Part shown: positions 58,244 through 64,000 of the stretch, piece after piece | Numbering within the stretch: position 1 is the first letter of the stretch | Layout of the letters: each line of letters begins with the position of its first letter | From: Sipunculus nudus | Taxonomy: Eukaryota > Annelida > Sipuncula > Golfingiida > Sipunculidae | Length of the DNA stretch: 64,000 bases | Direction: 5' to 3' | NCBI GenBank assembly: GCA_026874595.1 | Contig: CM049306.1 | Span: 46,008,019 to 46,072,018, forward strand | The notes under the pieces: generated by a model | The model's database searches: none | What the model was told of the DNA's origin: nothing | What the model saw: the letters and a program-made list of their open reading frames with translations, nothing else | Made by a program: the position numbers and the translations under genes

Positions 58244-59690
58244 TTTCGCAATACAATGCTTACAGATACTGGCCTAATGTTAGGTCTGTGGGCGCATAAT
58301 GACCACTTACAGATCGAGTTCGCGTTTCGTCCCAGTTAACCTATTTTTCACCATATGACAGATCCTGAACATAGAAAATTTCATGAAAGACAGAAATTTT
58401 CATGAAAAATGCACATATATGGACTTTTTTTCACAATGCCTGCAGATACTGGCCTGATTTTTGGTGTGTTGCTTGATAATGACCCTTTACAGGTCGAGTT
58501 TGCATTTCGCCCTTGTTGACCTACTTTTGACCATACAACACTTCCTGAAACAAAATTTAACAAATTTTTCTAATTTGCCCCAGTCGGGGGCATTCTTGTC
58601 GTTCCCACACATCTAGTTTCAAATGGTTCCAGTTCGGTAATTTTTTACCGAGTTACAGGAGGTTGAACTTAGTCATCTGTCCTAAAAAGCACATTAAAAT
58701 TAAAATCTCAAAAATGGCTGGATCCATCATCACCAAATTTTATGCCAATGTTTGTCACATTAGTCATAACTGAAATTGAGGTATTGGTGGCGTCACCTAC
58801 ATTGATCTGTTTTTTAATAGCAAAAATTTAATTTTAGACTTTTCTAGATTATACACTGTTTTATTATGAAACTGTTAGGCTGATTGGTTTAAACTTTACA
58901 AGAATTATTCTATGGTAGAGTGCTGCCAGTATATAAGAATAGTTTGGGTAAAAGCACATCGTCTAGACATCTAGACACATCCATTAGACTCAGAATGCCC
59001 AGATTAGTAATATTGGGACTATATCTTTCGACTGTTTAAAAAAACTTTGTTTGCATTTTTAGCTAATCTGTTAGCTTATGCAATGGTGTGGCAATGTGCA
59101 TTGTCCGTCATGCGTCAAAGCTATCTCAAAAAGGGCAGGAGCTAGCATCAACAAATTTTTTGCAAAAAATTAGCCATCTAAAAAATTCTGTCGGATTTTG
59201 CTTATTTCTTGCCTAACTGCATTTTCTTAGATTTTATAGGGATGAAGCTAAAAAATATTAAAAAATGTTCTCAGAAACCATGCTGCCAAATTACTCGTTC
59301 ATCTGTCCCAATAATCCTCCCTGGCAGAAAGAACATATCTGAAATATCCTGACTGATACATCCTAGTTTTTAGTCATAGACTGAAACTTGCAGGTCCAAA
59401 ATGTCCATTTTACTAAAATCATAATGACTAAGGTAGATATGCAGGACATAAGAGGATCAATATGAAATTTTAAAAATAAACCTTCATTCATACTCCCAAA
59501 CTGTGCACAGGTTCCCCTTTTTCCATTTATGAGACCTTCAAATGAAGTGGTCATCTGTCCAAAAGCCCACTGAAATCTATTTCTTAGGATTCTTCACAAA
59601 ATTCATGATTTTTTGCATGCTCACTGTCATTTTGCTCATTGTTCAACATTCCTTTAATTCAGCTGGGCATTATGGCCCATGGGCCACAAG

Positions 59691-61885
59691 TTTGTTAATT
59701 GTTTTCACATCCAATTGAGATCTTCTAGTGTTAAGCAAAGATATGGTTTAGTGTCTACCATTTCTGCCCATATTCTATATAATACATATATTAACAAAAT
59801 TATTACAGTAAGCCTCTATTTGCAGCCAGTTTTATACATACAAACACAATTACAGATCTTCCTCACTGAATGATTAAACTGTCCAGACTACTGTTTTTAT
59901 GCAAAGTCGTTTTTCCACATGATCTCTCCCAGAAGAAGCAAATGTATGACCATTTTAAGTGTAAGTAAATTTTTTATTCTTTGCAATTAAACCTAGCTTG
60001 TAATTGCGTATTGCCATATTTTGAAATTATATATTAATTATCATATGTCATAGGTTTAAAACCAAAAATCTCATGTGGAGGTTTATCAGGTATAATTAAC
60101 TTTTGACAATTCTTGCTTCTCTTTCTTACAGTCTGTTTTCTATTAGAAAGCACTAAGCATTACTCTGCTTACATTCTGGATCAGGTGTGTGACAAGATGA
60201 AGTAAGGAAAGGAAATCCAAGCTGAAAATGTATGTCATGGTTCACCAATTTGATGCTTGCATCAAAGTTCAGCTCTGCCCACCAGAACAAAGTTGGTTGT
60301 GATTAAGATACGTTTGTGCTTGCATATCTCTCCTAAAACTAGTGAAGGACTTGACTGAGGCAAGAAAAAAACAATGACGGTCAGTAATCTCACAATGCCA
60401 TACTATGAACCCACTGTACAAAAAACATTATTTTGATCCAGATTACATCCAAATTCTTCCTTAGCTGTTCCACCAACCATTAAAAAAAATAATGCAAATT
60501 GTGTTAATAACCTTTTGAGAATATATGCTAACAGACAAACTCACCAAACGGAAACATGTTACCTCCTAACATATAAAATTCAGGTCAGCAGTTATGAAAA
60601 TGTAAGGAGTAAAAATAAAATAGGTCATATTGAAATTGGCATGGTCATAGTACAAACCAATAATGATTAATTTTATCTACTCTCTGTGGTGACTTAAACA
60701 GCACAGAATAATTGGCAAAGGAATATTTCTCTTAAACATTATGGCTCCAGTTGTGTACTGCAAATACTTTAAGTGAAACATGCTGATGGGTCTCTTGTGA
60801 AAAAACATCTAGGAAAGAATATCTCATTTCCCAAAGTGGCTTATTCCATTTCACTGAAACTAAAAACAACCTGCATGATGCAAAGTTTACCAGATGTTGA
60901 TTAATGTCATAAGAACAATACACAGCTCTCACTCAGTAATATTGATCACCAACAATACAGAGTTAATGTGTGCACCCTGTATTCTAAAAGATTCCGGCTA
61001 CGCTTTTTGCCAGTAGTGTAGAGCTTGAGACCAGGCTAGACCAGTCTTGAGACCAGTTTTTGAGGGTCTCAGTCCTCTTGTTGGAGATCCTCGTCTGGGA
61101 CTCAAAGCACAACAGTCTCAGTCTCGTTTCTGGTCTTGACTTCAAGAACAAGAAGGAATTCATGTATTGTGCACAATTATATAATGCATACTGGTAGTTT
61201 CCATACTTGTGTGATAAAGTCCTTTTAAACAACTTGTTCTTGCTTCTACATAGTTATATGGTATGTCCACAATGATGGTAGTCATATAACAGTTTAAATT
61301 CTTATTGAGGGTTTTCAGACATTTTGTGAGAACATTGATTCTGGTATAACTATGTAACTGACTGCTGCTTTAACATATGTTCTCAATTAAGGTCTCTGTC
61401 TCAGCTCCTATGTTCCCATGTGGATGTCAGGCTAGGATTCTGTGGTCTTATTATCACCTTGGATTCTCTGGTCTAAGTCTTCATCTTGGTCTCAAATAGG
61501 TCTATCTTAACTACATCATTGCATTTTTAGCACATTCTATGAGTATCTCAGAAATGTTACAACGAAATTGACAAATTTGCAATTTTAATAGTATTTTGTA
61601 TTTTTTTTGGTGTCAGAATGGCCAAAAAAATACTTCAGAATGTGAACAAGTAGTCTTTTTCAGGACGTACTCTTTCAATTCTGGTCTTATTTTTGTTTTT
61701 ATAATCTGTTAATAAATGTTCATTTGATGAAGTCTGTAATTTTAATGTGTATATAAGATGGACTTTTTATTGATCTTACATTTTTATTTAAATATTTGCT
61801 AGTCAGTGTATAATTTGAATGTCATATAAAGTCATCTACATGCAGGTCAAAAGATGGCATCAGTTTCTTCCTTGTAACGGATTTT
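59691..61885. other. Intergenic sequence, no gene recognised
   Basis: 61020-61500 has repeated GAGACCAG words and their complements CTGGTCT and GGTCTC, possibly a decayed inverted element. The rest is AT-rich with no supported exon. Confidence 0.35.
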
Positions 61886-63785
61886 TAGCTCAGCTGACTG
61901 TAAGTCATCTGAGCTATAGCGATCACCCTTTGTCCGTCGTCCTTCTGTCTGTCTGTCCGTCCGTCCGTTAACCTGGCACAAATTGTAACTGCTGGACCTA
62001 GAAACTTGTAACTTGACATTCTGAGAGGTCCATGAAAAATCTCCTTGGAAACCAGAAATGAGGTCTCTGTTACCCATATCCTTCGAGCTATGGGGCCCAA
62101 AGTACCCCCCAGAATAGTCTAAAATTTCATACAAAAACTTCAATATCTCATTAACTACATCACTGATGATCATGATTTTTGGCATACATATTAATCATGA
62201 GATGTTCCATCAGTTCCTGCAGACTGGTGGCGCCACCTGTATATTTTTATTTTTTATGAATTTTTTTCTCTATTTTTGAGACCTTTAAAAATGTCAACAT
62301 CTGTTAACAAGGCACAAAACATAAAGACTGGACCTAGAATCTTCATTCTTTACACTGTGAGAGACCTATGAAAAGTCTCCATGGAAACCAGAAATTAGGT
62401 CTCTGTTACCCATATCCTTCGAGCTATTGAGCCCCAAAGTACTCCCCAGAATAGTCAAAAATTTCATACAAAAACTTCAATATCTCATTTACTACATCAC
62501 TGATGGTCATGATTTTTCGCATACATATTAATCATGAGATGTTCCATCAGTTCCTGCAGACTGGTGGCTCCACCTGTATTTTTCGATTTTTTTATGAATT
62601 CTATTTCTCTATTTTTGAGACCTTTAAAATGTGAACATCTGTTTACAAGGCACAAAACGTAAAGACTAGACCTAGAATCTTCATTCTTTACACAGTGAGA
62701 GACCTATAAAAAGTCTCCATGGAAACCTGAAATTAGGTCTCCTTTACCCATATCCTTTGAGCTATGGCACTCCAAAGTACAGCTCAGAATAATGGAAAAT
62801 TTTGTATAAAAGCTGAAGTATCTAAACAACTAATGCAGAGATCACCATAATTGTTTGCATGGATATTGATCATGGAGTGTTTCATCAGTTTCTGTAGACT
62901 GGTAGCACCACCTGTATTTGTTCAGGTTTTTTTTACGAATTTTTTTCTCTATTTTTGAGACCTTTAAAGATATGAACATCTGTTAACAGGGCACAAATCA
63001 TAACAACTGGACATAGAATCTTCATTCTTGACACACAGGGAGACCCATGAAAAGTCTCCATGGAAACCTGAAATTAGGTCTCTGTTACCCATATCCTTTT
63101 AAGCTGTATGGCTCCAAAATACCCCCCAGAATAATGAATAATTTGATACAAAAACTGCAGTATCTCAATAACTACAACACTGATGGTCATGATTTTTCGC
63201 ATACATATTGATCATGAGGTATTCCATCAGTTTCTGCAGACTGAGTGTGCCACCTCTATTTTTTTCAAATTTTTACGATTTTTTTTCTCTATTTTTGAGA
63301 CCTTTAAAGATGTGGTTATCTGTCAACAGGGTACAAATAGTAACTGCTGGACCTAGAATCTTCATTCTTGTCATGCAAGGAGGCCCATGAAAAGTGTCTG
63401 TGGAAACCTAAAATTAGGTCTCTGTTTCCCATATCCTTTAAGCTAGAGGACTCCGAAGTATCCCTCAGAATAATGGAAAATTTGATACAAAAGCTGAAAT
63501 ATCTGAACAACTAATGCAGAGATCACCATGATTCTCTGCATGTATATTGACCATTAAGTGTTTTTATTAGTTTCTGCAGACTGGTGGAGCCACCTGTATT
63601 TTTTTTAAGTTTACGCATTTTTTCTCTATTTTTGAAATATATATAAATGCAGACACAATCTTGGCCTGTTGGTTAATCTGTTAGATGCTTCAGTTGAATG
63701 GGTATATACTACCATTCAGATGATAAAATTTCCTTTTGCGAATCTCTTCCCAGTCAGCTGAGCGTCATGACCCATGGGTCACTTG
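61886..63785 (+). mobile_element. Family B2 element, full-length copy
   Basis: Starts TAGCTCAGCTGACTGTAAGT with a complementary arm and GTCC-rich tract (61930-61970). Core units of about 340 bp carry CTGGACCTAGAATCTTCA, GGAAACC-GAAATTAGGTCTC and the CAGACTGGTGGCGCCACC site; that site recurs at 62220, 62557, 62895, 63237 and 63577. The 3' end has TCAGCTGAGC, the palindrome GACCCATGGGTC (63769-63780) and ACTTG before a T run. No coding capacity. Confidence 0.8.
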
Positions 63786-64000
63786 TTTTTTATCCTTGTA
63801 GAGTATCCTATTCATGTAGCTTTAGTTCTGGTCAATTTATGTTGTTACATATCAATATTTTGATCATGTTTCCTAATCATATCATATATGAGAACATTTT
63901 TATGAATCAAAAGTGAGTTGTTGTTATTAATCATAAAAAAGCAAGCATGTATATGATACTGAATGTTAAGCACTGACAAGGGTGTAATTCTTCTAAAGAA
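63786..64000. other. Non-coding sequence at the window end
   Basis: AT-rich sequence with no recognised feature. Confidence 0.4.

Larger units (their letters stand above)
56394..58616 (+). mobile_element. Family C Helentron-like element, copy 2, nested in family F
   Basis: Starts ATGCCCCCGCCAC, loop, GTGGCCGGGGCAT. Ends CGGGGGCAT (58585-58593, the start inverted), TGTCG-TTC-CCACA (a one-mismatch version of the copy 1 hairpin), CTAG at 58613-58616 and T. It contains eight core units of about 180 bp: six before (56498-57560) and two after a family D insertion. Confidence 0.8.
56085..59690 (+). mobile_element. Family F element(s), interrupted by a nested family C element
   Basis: TAGCGAACCTGTAAGCTTATG at 56085 and TAGCTAATCTGTTAGCTTATG at 59060 are two starts of one family. 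The second forms AGCTAA-TCTG-TTAGCT. The first copy runs to about 56391, is interrupted by the family C element and resumes at 58617 with a GGTGGCGTCACC core (58786-58797). The second copy ends with the palindrome GGCCCATGGGCC (59674-59685) and CACAAG before T. The 3' end of the first copy was not found. Confidence 0.6.

Overview
The window looks like AT-rich, gene-poor, repeat-dense nuclear DNA of a bivalve mollusc. The evidence is a split animal gene with canonical GT/AG junctions, no bacterial-style operons, tRNA-derived SINEs, LINE fossils, and several families of non-autonomous elements built from a 5' hairpin, a GTCC-type microsatellite and tandem core repeats. That layout is well known from bivalve 'pearl'-type elements. 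The species cannot be fixed from the sequence alone.

Only one host gene is supported. Two plus-strand exons (7457-7624 and 35941-36046) encode the C-terminal part of TMEM128, a four-pass membrane protein. They are joined in phase across a 28.3 kb intron. The upstream coding exons were not found and probably lie before the window. A 3' UTR with an AATAAA signal at 36437-36442 follows. Everything after about 36.5 kb appears intergenic.

The rest is mostly repeats. I use local names. Family A: 1377-2585 and 51803-54123. Family E: 19372-20758. Family C: 13319-14526 and 56394-58616. Family D: 42789-43812 and 57567-58243. Family B1: 24628-26531 and 45279-47167. Family B2: a split host at 42744-44035, a truncated copy at 55371-56080 and a full copy at 61886-63785. 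Family F: 56085-59690, interrupted. Most of these share one plan: a 5' hairpin whose arm recurs inverted near the 3' end, then a small 3' hairpin, then CTAG followed by T (CTTG or CAAG in some families). This is the layout expected of Helitron2/Helentron-type rolling-circle elements (HINEs). Two nested insertions can be compared with uninterrupted copies in the same window. Both sit in a T run without an obvious target duplication.

Other mobile fossils are an endonuclease-domain fragment inside one family C copy, a LINE reverse-transcriptase C-terminal fragment (26718-27556, minus), an L1-like ORF1 relic (49880-50794, plus), a decayed intronless copy of a multi-copy metazoan PIN/XPG-like protein family (47198-49600, minus), a Kolobok/T2-like MITE and several SINEs. 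Degenerate minisatellites occur at 5020-5992, 29090-29700, 30120-30375 and 36500-37215.

The observations most worth a second look are the rolling-circle layout shared by unrelated-looking families, the in-window empty sites, a module ending in the palindrome GGTGGCGCCACC present in at least five families, and a family A copy whose 288 bp tandem units carry repeated perfect nuclear-receptor half-site arrays.
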